Part shown: positions 25,898 to 34,948 of the stretch, piece by piece
How positions within the stretch are numbered: position 1 is the stretch's first letter
Layout of the letters: each line of letters begins with the position of its first letter
Source: Arcicella sp038230735
GTDB lineage: Bacteria > Bacteroidota > Bacteroidia > Cytophagales > Spirosomataceae
Reading direction: 5' to 3'
Assembly: GCA_038230735.1 (NCBI GenBank)
Contig: JBBRMR010000001.1
Span: 115,777-179,776 of the forward strand
DNA: 64,000 nt
Translations under genes and position numbers: made by a program
Notes under the pieces: generated by a model
What the model saw: the letters and a program-made list of their open reading frames with translations, nothing else
Told to the model about the DNA's origin: nothing
Databases searched by the model: none

Positions 25898-28800
25898 TTA
25901 GAATGTTAATCTTAAATTAACGCCATAGTTACGAGTGTTTGGGCTACTTTGTAATTCCAAACCTCTAATATTACCCGCACCTTGCGTACTCAACTCTGGG
26001 TCGATTAAGCTGTTAGGAGCAACGAAAAATAAGTTACGTCCAGTGAATGAAAGTGATACACCACCAAATGGCGTTTTAGCCAAAAGGATTTTGGGTAATG
26101 AATATGATAAAGAAACCTCCCGCAAACGATATACCGTTGCTCCATAAACGTTCAAGTCAGTCTGTAAACCTTGATTGAAGTAGTTTTGAGCATCAATTTG
26201 GATATTATTTGGCGTATAAGAACCATCTGCGTTCAAGAAGACTCCATCAATAATTCTTGGTTTTTCACGATCAATAGCTGTTTCCTTCAAAGCTCCTGAA
26301 CCTTTCAATGATGCTACCGTAAACGAGATAATCTGTCCCCCCTGTTGTGAATCAAACAAGAATGAAAGTCCAATTCCTTTATAATTGAAAGTATTCGTAA
26401 CACCAATAATAGCATCTGGATTTGGATTGGCAATTTCTTGATTGGCAATAGCAGGAACCCATAAACCTGTTTGTGGATTCACGATGAACTTAGTACCGTC
26501 TGGCGTTCTGGCTCTTTTGTTACCCAAAATAACCCCGTAAGGTCTTCCTTCTACAATTGATGGAGCTGAACCAATAAATGAACTTCCTGGAATATTGAAA
26601 GCGGTTACGCCAGCACCAATGGCATCCACGTTGTTTCTATTCACCGTATAGTTAGCAGTAACTGTCCAGCTAAAATCTTTATTATTGAATATTTTGTAGG
26701 CAACCATTGCTTCAATACCCTTATTACTTAGTTGACCAATGTTGGTAGTGCGTGTTCTATAACCCGTTGTAGCGGCTACGGTTACATTTAAAATTTGGTC
26801 TGTACTAACAGTCTTATAAGCCGCTAAATCTAAATTTAAGCGATTTTTAAACAAACCGAGATTAAGTCCTAATTCATAAGCAGTTGTAAATTCAGGCGTT
26901 AAATTATCACCGCTACCAATTCGTGTACCAATTGAGAAACCCGCCTGGCCGTTGATTGGGAAACTGATACTTGATACGTTGTTACCTTGAGCAGTTACGG
27001 AATAAACAGAATTTAACAAGTAAGGGTCAGCATCTTTACCCACTCTTGTATAACTACCTCTAATTTTTCCAAATGAAAGTATATCACTCTTAATCTTAAA
27101 TGCATCAGTAATATCAAGACCTACTGAACCCGAATAATAGAAGAACGTATTATTGGCTTTTGGCAAGGTTGAAGATTGGTCCATACGTCCCGTTAATTCC
27201 AAGAATACAAATTTCTTATAATCAAATGAAGCCTGACCATAATATCCAATTAATCTCCTTAATGAGTTTGATTCGCCCGTTTGACCATTTGAACTTGTAT
27301 AAGTGGTAGCATTATTGATGTTGTAGTAATTAGGCAATGTCAAACCTCCACCATAAGCAGATATGTTTTGAAATTTACGTTGATTGACGTTATATCCTAA
27401 CAAACCCGTGAAGTTGATATTATCACCAAATAATTTGTCTTTCTTGAAACGGAAAATCAAATCACTGTTGATTTCACTTCTATAAAAAACATCTTCAAGC
27501 ACTGCACCCGTTGGCAGACGTGCCGCACCAATCGCAAAGGTTTGCTTACGACGGTCTGTATATTGGTCTAAACCTAAACGATACGTAGCTGTTACCCACG
27601 ATGTAATAGGATATTCTAAATTTAGACTACCAGTAATACGGTCTACACCACTCACTGTTTTATTATTCTCAATTGACCAATAAGGGTTATCGGCAGAGGT
27701 AATATAAATACTTCTACCATTGAGATCAGTATAAGGTAAGCCTTGCAAATCGTAACTTCTTGGCATCGAAGAAAGCACCGCAGGAGGGCTTGCATTATTA
27801 CCAGTCAAGAAGTTGTTTTGACTCGTTAAAGTATAATTGATATTTCCACCAAACTTGATTTTATTTAACAAGGTTGTATTTCCTCCAAATGAAATATTAG
27901 TGCGGTTAAACTCAGAACCTGGGATAATACCTTTTTGTCCAGTATTAGCAATCAGCAGTGAGTAACTTTGAGTAGCATTTCCCCCTTGCAAATTGACTGA
28001 ATTTGTAGCAATTGACCCTTGTTTGAAAAAGCCATTAACGTTGTTTGGATAGGCTTGATAAGCATAGTCAGTACCATCTGGATTTTTACGAGTGCTACCA
28101 TCAGGCAATAATAAACCATTGGCAGTGGTTGGTGTTGTTCCAAATTTTGGTCCCCACGAATTTAAGGTTGCAGGATTGAAGATATTAGTTAGTCCTTGTC
28201 CATAATCATTCTGTAATTCTGGATAACCATACACATTCTGGATGGTATAAGATGAATTAACCGTTACTTCCAGTTTCTTATTCACTGTACCACCTTTACC
28301 AGCTTTGGTAGTGATGATGATTGCACCCGAAGCCGCTCTTGAACCATACAAAGCCGCCGCCGCTGGCCCTTTCAATACATCAATTGATTCAATGTTTTCT
28401 GGAGCAATATCCAAAGCACGGTTTGATGATTGAGGTCCACCCAATGTACCGTTTGGTCCGCCGTTGGTACGGTCTAAATCATTACTGATGGGAATACCAT
28501 CCACAATAAACAAAGGCTGATTACTTCCCGTGAATGAATTGATACCACGAATGTTGATGTTAGTTGAGGCACCCGCTTCACCACTGGCTCCAACAATTTG
28601 AACACCTGCTATTTTACCTTGCAAGGCGTTCAAAACATTTGGTTCAGCTTTTTGAGCAATATCAGAACCTTTTACGGTTTGCGTTGCATAGTTCAACTCT
28701 CGCTTATTTTTCTCAATACCAAGAGCTGTTACCACCACCTCTGAAAGTTCTTCAACATTAGAGATGAGTGAAACATTAACCTCAGTACGATTACCAATGG

Positions 28801-29050
28801 GTACATTCTGAGAACTAAATCCTACGAAACTAAATACAAGCGTTGCTTTTTCTGGCACGGATATTTTGTATGTACCTTGAGCAGAGGTTGTTGTACCTCT
28901 ACTTGTACCTTTGATTGACACGTTTACACCTGGAAGAACTGTTCCGTCTTCAGAAGCTGTAACTTTCCCTGAGATGGTTCTGTCCTGTGCCACAACTCTA
29001 AACACGAGTGCAAGCAACAATACAAAACTCATTAGTAGTTTTTTGTTCAT
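25898..29050 (-). CDS. SusC/RagA TonB-dependent outer-membrane transporter, Sus locus 2
   Basis: This 1050-residue protein has signal peptide MNKKLLMSFVLLLALVFRVV ending at AQ. Next come a carboxypeptidase-D-like domain (DRTISGKVTASEDGTVLPGV), the TonB-box region LSEVVVTALGI, plug motifs (INIRGINSFTG, KGPAAAALYGSRAASGAIIITTKAG) and a barrel ending LRLTF. ALGIEKNKRELNYATQ marks the SusC subgroup that pairs with SusD-like_2 lipoproteins, which agrees with its neighbour. The first 20 or so codons and the upstream region are almost the same as in SusC 3 and 4. Confidence 0.95.
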   Translation of the reverse strand: MNKKLLMSFVLLLALVFRVVAQDRTISGKVTASEDGTVLPGVNVSIKGTSRGTTTSAQGTYKISVPEKATLVFSFVGFSSQNVPIGNRTEVNVSLISNVEELSEVVVTALGIEKNKRELNYATQTVKGSDIAQKAEPNVLNALQGKIAGVQIVGASGEAGASTNINIRGINSFTGSNQPLFIVDGIPISNDLDRTNGGPNGTLGGPQSSNRALDIAPENIESIDVLKGPAAAALYGSRAASGAIIITTKAGKGGTVNKKLEVTVNSSYTIQNVYGYPELQNDYGQGLTNIFNPATLNSWGPKFGTTPTTANGLLLPDGSTRKNPDGTDYAYQAYPNNVNGFFKQGSIATNSVNLQGGNATQSYSLLIANTGQKGIIPGSEFNRTNISFGGNTTLLNKIKFGGNINYTLTSQNNFLTGNNASPPAVLSSMPRSYDLQGLPYTDLNGRSIYITSADNPYWSIENNKTVSGVDRITGSLNLEYPITSWVTATYRLGLDQYTDRRKQTFAIGAARLPTGAVLEDVFYRSEINSDLIFRFKKDKLFGDNINFTGLLGYNVNQRKFQNISAYGGGLTLPNYYNINNATTYTSSNGQTGESNSLRRLIGYYGQASFDYKKFVFLELTGRMDQSSTLPKANNTFFYYSGSVGLDITDAFKIKSDILSFGKIRGSYTRVGKDADPYLLNSVYSVTAQGNNVSSISFPINGQAGFSIGTRIGSGDNLTPEFTTAYELGLNLGLFKNRLNLDLAAYKTVSTDQILNVTVAATTGYRTRTTNIGQLSNKGIEAMVAYKIFNNKDFSWTVTANYTVNRNNVDAIGAGVTAFNIPGSSFIGSAPSIVEGRPYGVILGNKRARTPDGTKFIVNPQTGLWVPAIANQEIANPNPDAIIGVTNTFNYKGIGLSFLFDSQQGGQIISFTVASLKGSGALKETAIDREKPRIIDGVFLNADGSYTPNNIQIDAQNYFNQGLQTDLNVYGATVYRLREVSLSYSLPKILLAKTPFGGVSLSFTGRNLFFVAPNSLIDPELSTQGAGNIRGLELQSSPNTRNYGVNLRLTF

Positions 29051-29108
29051 TTTTAGTTTGTTTTATTGATGAAATAATGATGTTGTAATTTGCTAAATAA
29101 ATTGGTTA

Positions 29109-29139
29109 CTAATTTAGCAGATTTTCGTGTACGTACATT
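29109..29139 (-). promoter_or_regulatory. SusC 2 candidate promoter and operator palindrome
   Basis: On the minus strand, TAAATTAG (29109-29116) stands where SusC 3 and 4 have TAATTTAG. Upstream of it, TGTACGTACA (29128-29137) is a 10-base palindrome at the place of the TGTATATACA palindrome of the other two. The -33 element is degraded here. Confidence 0.45.
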
Positions 29140-29322
29140 AAATTCTAAAACATTTTTATTGAGAAAATGTTTGTTAAATGCCTATATAAAAGAATAATCT
29201 AAGTATTTCTACCTTAAATACCAAATTACATTCTGTCCATAACCGAATCGCAATATTAATTCTTTAGCCCAGTAAATAATTTTTACGATTAGATTTCAGT
29301 AAGCTACGAGTATTAACCGAGC

Positions 29323-29380
29323 ATTAGACTTGGAGAAATCCGAAGTAATTCAGTAGGTTTAGGCGAATAGCATAAAGGTG
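29323..29380 (+). pseudogene. Remnant of a phosphoglucomutase gene
   Basis: By hand count, 45 of 58 bases match 41383-41440 of the intact phosphoglucomutase gene with no gap, including TTGGAGAAATCC against ATGGAGAAATCC and GTAATTCAGT in both. That part encodes GLGMEKSNVIQLVLADGTKV near the enzyme C-terminus. The orientation relative to the neighbouring SusC gene is the same as at the intact locus. The reading frame is not preserved. The best explanation is a duplicated susC-phosphoglucomutase junction in which most of the mutase was deleted. Confidence 0.55.
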
Positions 29381-29391
29381 AAGGTTCTTTG

Positions 29392-29425
29392 AAAAAAAAA
29401 GGAACTGCTCTTTTTGAACAGTTCC
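29392..29425 (-). terminator. Terminator of Sus locus 3
   Basis: GGAACTG and CAGTTCC pair around an 11-base loop. Read on the minus strand, the stem is followed by a run of nine T. It lies 25 bases past the susD 3 stop. Confidence 0.85.
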
Positions 29426-29450
29426 CTAAAATTTTAAATAATATTGAAAA

Positions 29451-30758
29451 TTAGTATCCAGGGTTTTGTTGAGTTGCCAACGTTGGATTAGCTTTAATCT
29501 CACGGTCTGGTATTGGCAACAATGCTTGATTATTGTTCCAATTAGTTAATTCTTTAGATGCTCTACCAGTACGTACTAAATCAAAGAAATAATGTCCTTC
29601 CAAGGCTAACTCTAATCTTCTTTGTAAGAAAATTTCATCCTTCAACGCCGAACCTACAAGTGTAGCAGGAGAAGCCATAAGCCCTGCACGTACCTTGATT
29701 TGGTTTAGTAATACCAAAGCATCAACATCGTTTCCTTGTTCTGAAAGGGCTTCTGCTTTGTTCAACAATACTTCTGCATAACGGAAAACAATTGGAAAAT
29801 CAGTTCCATTGATACGGTAATATTTCAATTGAACATCATAAGAACTCGTCAGAATACGACGAGAATCTGTTAGTGAATATGCTGCCGTCAAAGCTGGGGA
29901 AGGACGAACTTCGTTACGACCTCCCAAAGAAGATGAAAACAAGAAAAATGCTAAAGAATTACTGTTGGTTGTTTCATAATTCAGCTCCCAAATACTTTCC
30001 TTCGTATTTTGAGTAGTGAATATACTCTGAATCGTAGGCATTAAAACATATTGATTCAGTACTTGTATCTGATTGGCTACTGAAACCACTGTTGCGTAAT
30101 CCTTCTGATACAAAGCTGCACGGCATTTCAACGCCAAGGCAGTTCCTTTGGTAACTCTCCCTTTACTTGTTGCCAATAAATCTGGAAAAGCTGCATCAAC
30201 ATCTGAACCAATTTGTTTATACACTTCAGCTACTGTATTACGTGGCAAGTTTAAACCATCAGTTGAAGAAGTAGGTTCGGTAACGATTGGGACTCCGCCC
30301 CACCATCTTACTAAGTTAAAGTAATGCAAAGCTCTCATTACTTTTGCTTCAGCTACAATTTGCTTTTTTTCTGCATCAGTAAAAGAAGCATCTTGAACAA
30401 GAGGAACTGACTTGATGATGATATTATCTCTAAGAATAGAATTATAAATTCTAATCCACATATTTGTTACCGAAGCATTATTTGTTTGAATAGAACGGTT
30501 GGATAGTTCACTAAAATCTCCAAAAGTACCAGTCCAACGTAAATTACCACCTTGTAAATCAGGTAATAATTGATAACGAGTTCCATAATAATCCGCAGAT
30601 TGAAGTCCGTTATAAGCACCATTCATTACAGCTCTTGCAGTTGCAGGATCCTTGATGTCGGTTGTTACTTGACTTTGGGGGTCTTGTACAAGCACCTGCT
30701 CACAGGCAGTTAGTCCCAAGAAAAAAGCACTGATGATTAATAATTTATATTTATTCAT
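29451..30758 (-). CDS. SusD/RagB lipoprotein, Sus locus 3
   Basis: This 435-residue lipoprotein has lipobox LTAC (Cys 19). SusD motifs include AKVMRALHYFNLVRWWGGVP, FRYAEVLLNKAEALSEQGND, and the C-terminal RRLELALEGHYFFDLVRTG and LLPIPDREIKANP. It follows susC 3 by 44 bases and is followed directly by a terminator, so this locus has only two genes. It would act as the lid of SusC 3. The ligand is unknown. Confidence 0.94.
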   Translation of the reverse strand: MNKYKLLIISAFFLGLTACEQVLVQDPQSQVTTDIKDPATARAVMNGAYNGLQSADYYGTRYQLLPDLQGGNLRWTGTFGDFSELSNRSIQTNNASVTNMWIRIYNSILRDNIIIKSVPLVQDASFTDAEKKQIVAEAKVMRALHYFNLVRWWGGVPIVTEPTSSTDGLNLPRNTVAEVYKQIGSDVDAAFPDLLATSKGRVTKGTALALKCRAALYQKDYATVVSVANQIQVLNQYVLMPTIQSIFTTQNTKESIWELNYETTNSNSLAFFLFSSSLGGRNEVRPSPALTAAYSLTDSRRILTSSYDVQLKYYRINGTDFPIVFRYAEVLLNKAEALSEQGNDVDALVLLNQIKVRAGLMASPATLVGSALKDEIFLQRRLELALEGHYFFDLVRTGRASKELTNWNNNQALLPIPDREIKANPTLATQQNPGY

Positions 30759-30802
30759 TTTTTTATATCTTTTTGATAATTAATATTTTAATACCCTATT
30801 TC

Positions 30803-33800
30803 TTAAAATCCAATATTCACGCCAAACGTATAAGTTTTAGCTTGTGGGAAAGTCAAGAAATCCGTTCCTTGGGCTGCATTGGCAGTAGTATTTCCTCCAC
30901 CTGTACCTTGAATAGCAGTATTGGCAGAGTTAAATGTACTAACTTCTGGATCCATTCCTTTGTAGTTTGTAAACGTCAAGAGATTCTGAGCTTGCACATA
31001 AAATCTTACTCTATCTACTTTGATTTTACTGGTCAAACTCTTTGGAATAGTATAACCAAATATTAAATTTTTTAAACGCATGTAAGAGCCATCTTCCACA
31101 AAAATGTCTGATGTTCTACGGTTGTTGTTAGGATCTCCCCAAACGGCTCTTGGAACAGTAGTGTTTGTGTTTGTTGGAGTCCATCGGTTCAACACTGCCT
31201 CAGTTTGTCCAAACGCACTATTCATCCCTTCTGAGAAATTACGAGTAAAGTTGAATAGTTTATTACCCGATACAAATTGGAAGAAAATACGTAAATCAAA
31301 TCCTTTATAGGTAAAATCATTTGAAAGACTACCAAAGAATTTGGGTTGAGCCGAACCTAAAATAGTTTGATCGTTGGCATCAACTTTACCGTCACCATTC
31401 AAGTCTTGAAATTTAATATCACCAGGTTTTGTTAATGCTGATTGATAGACCGTTCCACCAGCGGCTTTGGCAGCAGCGTTAGCCGCATCTATTTCCTCTT
31501 GATTTTGGAAAATTTTATCAACCTTATACCCCCTAAATGAACCTAATGCTTCGCCCTCAGCAACCCAGCTGGCAAACCCAGCAGCAAAGGCATTACCAAA
31601 GATTTTCTTTATCGTATTTTCATTTGATGAGATGTTGAAGCCAGTTGTCCAGCTGAAATCTTTCCCTTTAACATTTTCTGTTGAAATGGTAAATTCTAAG
31701 CCTTTGTTCTGCATTTCACCAAAATTTTGTAAAATGGTGGTAAAACCAGACGTAGAAGGAATGTTTACGTTCAACAATAAGTCTTTGGTATATTTAGAAT
31801 AATAGCCCGCAGAAATAGTTATTTTATTTTTCAATAAACCTAAATCAAGACCTACTTCTGAGGTGGTAGTAGTTTCCCATTTCAAACCTGGATTGGCTAA
31901 TTGATTTGGAGTAAGAGCAGCTTGTAACTGATAAGCACTTCCAGAACCCAATAAACCACGAGAAGCAAAATTAGGAATTTCTGAGTTACCCGTTACGCCA
32001 TAACTTGCTCTTATTTTCAAATCACTAATTACTGCTACTTCGTCCATAAAACGTTCTTTGCTCACCCGCCAAGCACCTGAAATGGATGGAAAATATCCCC
32101 ATTGATTATCTTTTCCGAAACGAGAAGAAGCATCTGCTCTTAGTACACCTTGAATCAAATATTTACTTTCAAAGTCATAGCTTAAACGACCATAGTAAGA
32201 AACTAATCCCCATGAACTACCATCAGAGCCAGCGTCAGTTTTGGTAGCTCCAGCCGATACTTTCTTTATTGAATTGCCTGGAAAACCCGTAGCCGCACCA
32301 TATACATAATCATAAGCAGATTGCTGATAGTCTGCACCCAAAGTTGCCATGATGTTGTGCTGATTTTTAATCGTATGATTATAAGTAAAGAAGTTGCTTG
32401 TACTTAGGTTTAAGTTACCACCCGCCGTTGCAATACCAGAACCGTTTACACCAGAGGCAGCATTCAGTGTATTAGGCAAAAATCTATCATCCTTAAATGT
32501 TACTTGGTCAATATTCCAAGCAGATCTAAATTTTAAACCTTTAAAAATGTCCACTTCGGCATTAAGACTCCCCAATAAACGACCAAAAGTAGATAAGTTA
32601 TAAGGTTCATAAGCGGCGGCAACAGGATTCTCAACCGATGATGAATTATCTTTACCGTAAGCACCATTGGCAAATCTTACTGGAATATCTGATGCAAGCA
32701 AGATAGCAGCACTTAGTACTCCATAAATGTTATTATCATTATTAATACGGTTTGAATTTCCATAAGTATAACCCAACGAAGCACCAATTTTAACGTTTTT
32801 ACTCACTTGATTATCCACATTTATTCTACCCGTATAACGCTTATAGTCAGAACCTACAATGATTCCGCTTTGATCGAAAATTGAGCCAGACACAAAGAAA
32901 GTTGTTTTCTCATTTCCACCTCTTGCCGAAATATCATACTGTTTCACAGGAGCAGTTCTGAATATTTGGTCTTGCCAATTGGTACTATTAGCCTTTGAAG
33001 GATCTTTGAAAACATCGACCGTCCTAATTCCTTTTGCTTTTTCAGCATCCGAATTCAAAAATAATAATTTAGGACCACTGCTATTGGTGGAAGCATTTGC
33101 ATCTGAAGAAAAGAAAAAGGCAGCAGCATCCGCTGGTGAAGCCCAAGCAGATGTACCAGTTCCAAATGCTGGTGTAGTAAGATTTCCAGATGCATCAGTT
33201 ACGCCATAACGGTTTATAACCATTTCCTGTAATAACTTGGTCTCTTCTGCCCCTGAAATACTTCTCAAAGTAGAATTGTACTTTTGAGAAGAACCCATTG
33301 AATAATTGAAGCTAATTTGAGTTTTACCAGCCTTACCTTTTTTTGTAGTGATCAAAACCACACCATTGGCAGCCCGAGAACCATAAATAGCCGAAGCCGC
33401 TGCATCTTTCAAAATGTCAATCGATTCAATATCAGTAGGAGGAATATCATTCAGGGCATTGGTTGTTTGGTTTCCAAAACCCAACTGAGAAAAGCTACCT
33501 GTACTAATGGGTACTCCATCTACTACGTACAAAGGTTCATTACTGGCAGTAATTGAACTACCTCCTCGCAAACGTACATTTACTCCTCCGCCTGGACTTC
33601 CTGAACTTGATGTTACTAACACCCCTGCCGCACGACCTTGCATGGCTTGATCAAGACCTGTAACGGGGATGTCTTTAATGGCATCACTTTTGATAGTTGC
33701 AACTGAGTAGGTTGCCTTAGATTTAGCTTGAGTACCGTAACCAACGATAACCACTTCTTCTAAATCAGTAGCAGACGAACGCAAAACCAAATTAATTTCT

Positions 33801-34066
33801 GTTTTTGCTCCTACCGTAACATCTTGTGAATTAAAACCTACAAAACTGAATAGTAATTTTGCACCGTTTGGTACACTGATTTTGTATCCACCACTTGCGT
33901 CTGTGGTAACACCACGAGTTGTACCTTTTACGGTGATACTTACACCTGGAAGAGCAGAGCCATCCTCTAATGATGTAACTTTTCCTGAGACTGTTCTGTC
34001 CTGAGCCGCAACTCTAAATACGAGTGCAAGCAACAATAAAAAACTCATTAGTAGTTTTTTGTTCAT
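30803..34066 (-). CDS. SusC/RagA TonB-dependent outer-membrane transporter, Sus locus 3
   Basis: This 1087-residue protein has signal peptide MNKKLLMSFLLLLALVFRVA ending at AQ. A carboxypeptidase-D-like domain, the TonB-box region LEEVVIVGYGTQ and the plug follow (VRLRGGSSITASNEPLYVVDG, DAAASAIYGSRAANGVVLITTKKG), then the barrel ending TFGVNIGF. It pairs with SusD 3 for outer-membrane import of an unidentified ligand, driven by TonB. Its start codon context and leader are shared nearly base for base with SusC 2 and 4, while the barrels differ. No degradative enzyme is encoded nearby. Confidence 0.96.
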   Translation of the reverse strand: MNKKLLMSFLLLLALVFRVAAQDRTVSGKVTSLEDGSALPGVSITVKGTTRGVTTDASGGYKISVPNGAKLLFSFVGFNSQDVTVGAKTEINLVLRSSATDLEEVVIVGYGTQAKSKATYSVATIKSDAIKDIPVTGLDQAMQGRAAGVLVTSSSGSPGGGVNVRLRGGSSITASNEPLYVVDGVPISTGSFSQLGFGNQTTNALNDIPPTDIESIDILKDAAASAIYGSRAANGVVLITTKKGKAGKTQISFNYSMGSSQKYNSTLRSISGAEETKLLQEMVINRYGVTDASGNLTTPAFGTGTSAWASPADAAAFFFSSDANASTNSSGPKLLFLNSDAEKAKGIRTVDVFKDPSKANSTNWQDQIFRTAPVKQYDISARGGNEKTTFFVSGSIFDQSGIIVGSDYKRYTGRINVDNQVSKNVKIGASLGYTYGNSNRINNDNNIYGVLSAAILLASDIPVRFANGAYGKDNSSSVENPVAAAYEPYNLSTFGRLLGSLNAEVDIFKGLKFRSAWNIDQVTFKDDRFLPNTLNAASGVNGSGIATAGGNLNLSTSNFFTYNHTIKNQHNIMATLGADYQQSAYDYVYGAATGFPGNSIKKVSAGATKTDAGSDGSSWGLVSYYGRLSYDFESKYLIQGVLRADASSRFGKDNQWGYFPSISGAWRVSKERFMDEVAVISDLKIRASYGVTGNSEIPNFASRGLLGSGSAYQLQAALTPNQLANPGLKWETTTTSEVGLDLGLLKNKITISAGYYSKYTKDLLLNVNIPSTSGFTTILQNFGEMQNKGLEFTISTENVKGKDFSWTTGFNISSNENTIKKIFGNAFAAGFASWVAEGEALGSFRGYKVDKIFQNQEEIDAANAAAKAAGGTVYQSALTKPGDIKFQDLNGDGKVDANDQTILGSAQPKFFGSLSNDFTYKGFDLRIFFQFVSGNKLFNFTRNFSEGMNSAFGQTEAVLNRWTPTNTNTTVPRAVWGDPNNNRRTSDIFVEDGSYMRLKNLIFGYTIPKSLTSKIKVDRVRFYVQAQNLLTFTNYKGMDPEVSTFNSANTAIQGTGGGNTTANAAQGTDFLTFPQAKTYTFGVNIGF

Positions 34067-34128
34067 TTTTAGTTTATTTTGATTGATGAAATATTATGCT
34101 GTTAATAATTTTTTAGTAAATCAACTTA

Positions 34129-34161
34129 CTAAATTAACAAAATTCGATGTATATACATCAA
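34129..34161 (-). promoter_or_regulatory. SusC 3 candidate promoter with palindromic operator in spacer
   Basis: On the minus strand, TTG (34159-34161) and TAATTTAG (34129-34136) stand 22 bases apart, one base away from the TAnnTTTG consensus. Between them lies GATGTATATACATC (34146-34159), a perfect 14-base palindrome. A palindrome inside the promoter spacer is a normal repressor-site arrangement. The regulator is unknown. Confidence 0.5.
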
Positions 34162-34346
34162 CTTTTTTAACATTTTTATTTACAAAATGTTTGTTAGAAG
34201 TCATTATAAAATAATAATCTAAGTATTTTTGTCTTAAATGCCGAATAATATTTTGTGAAAATAAAAAACACAATTTACTATTTTCACTCAGTATAGCATA
34301 TTATCGGGTGGAATACCCCAAACTTTAAATAAACCCTTGTGATAAT

Positions 34347-34384
34347 AAAACAGGCTATTTCTTTGGGAGAAATAGCCTGTTTAT
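34347..34384 (-). terminator. Terminator of Sus locus 4
   Basis: AAAACAGGCTATTTC pairs with GAAATAGCCTGTTT around TTTGGGA. It is nearly identical to the hairpin at 23800-23842, including the loop. Confidence 0.85.
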
Positions 34385-34435
34385 TTTTGGAAAATAACCA
34401 CATTCATAGGAAACTAAATCCTACTATTTTAGCAC

Positions 34436-34936
34436 TTATTGAAGAGCAATTCTAAAACCAACTCTTCGATAACTTTCAGTGGGTTTTATATTATTACTTC
34501 CATCCAATTTCAAAACGACCAATGCCGAACGCCCTGCAACGGGCGTAACATTCTGAATATTAAACTGATATTTTGCAAAACTGGTATCAGTTTTCATCGT
34601 AAATTTTCCTCCGTTTAGGGAGAAATGCGTTCCTTCTACGGCACGAATCGTAGAGGCATTCAGAAATTTGTAAATGGCAGTATCAACCGTAACCGTCATT
34701 TCTTCGGCAGTTTTTAATTGTTGTCCAATTAAATTGGCAACGAGTGTTTGAGTCCCTGAGGTACGTGTTACACTGATTATGGGATAAATCGCCCCTGCGG
34801 CAGGTGTTCTTCTCACGGCATCTTCAAGTTCTACTTGGGCTGCCTTGTCGTATTTTATGGTCATATCTTCAAAACAAGAAGACATTAAGGTTGAAAATAA
34901 AATTAGACCAAATATGGTGATTATCTTTTTATTCAT
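34436..34936 (-). CDS. Small lipoprotein of Sus locus 4
   Basis: This 166-residue lipoprotein has lipobox MSSC (Cys 21). The middle contains AVEGTHFSLNGGKFTMKTDT, a pattern seen in Bacteroidota surface lipoproteins of the DUF4843/DUF1735 type, and the C-terminus reads RRVGFRIALQ. The gene starts 12 bases after susD 4 and precedes the locus terminator. It is probably a surface accessory to the SusC 4/SusD 4 pair. The family assignment is tentative. Confidence 0.65.
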   Translation of the reverse strand: MNKKIITIFGLILFSTLMSSCFEDMTIKYDKAAQVELEDAVRRTPAAGAIYPIISVTRTSGTQTLVANLIGQQLKTAEEMTVTVDTAIYKFLNASTIRAVEGTHFSLNGGKFTMKTDTSFAKYQFNIQNVTPVAGRSALVVLKLDGSNNIKPTESYRRVGFRIALQ

Positions 34937-34948
34937 TTCTAATTATAA

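Larger units (their letters stand above)
29051..29450. other. 400-base gap: SusC 2 control region, phosphoglucomutase scar and SusD 3 terminator
   Basis: The part from 29051 to about 29215 is the SusC 2 upstream region, alignable with those of SusC 3 and 4. The stretch 29265-29305 resembles the spacer before the phosphoglucomutase gene (CAGTAAATAATTTTTACG against CAATAAATAATTTTTAAC). The stretch 29323-29380 aligns without gaps to 41383-41440 inside the phosphoglucomutase gene. The terminator of SusD 3 occupies 29392-29425. No intact gene is present. Confidence 0.65.
34067..34435. other. 369-base gap: SusC 3 control region and Sus locus 4 terminator
   Basis: The stretch 34067 to about 34275 aligns closely with 39486 to about 39690 upstream of SusC 4, then the two diverge. 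The rest is AT-rich with the terminator at 34347-34384. I found no gene. Confidence 0.75.
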
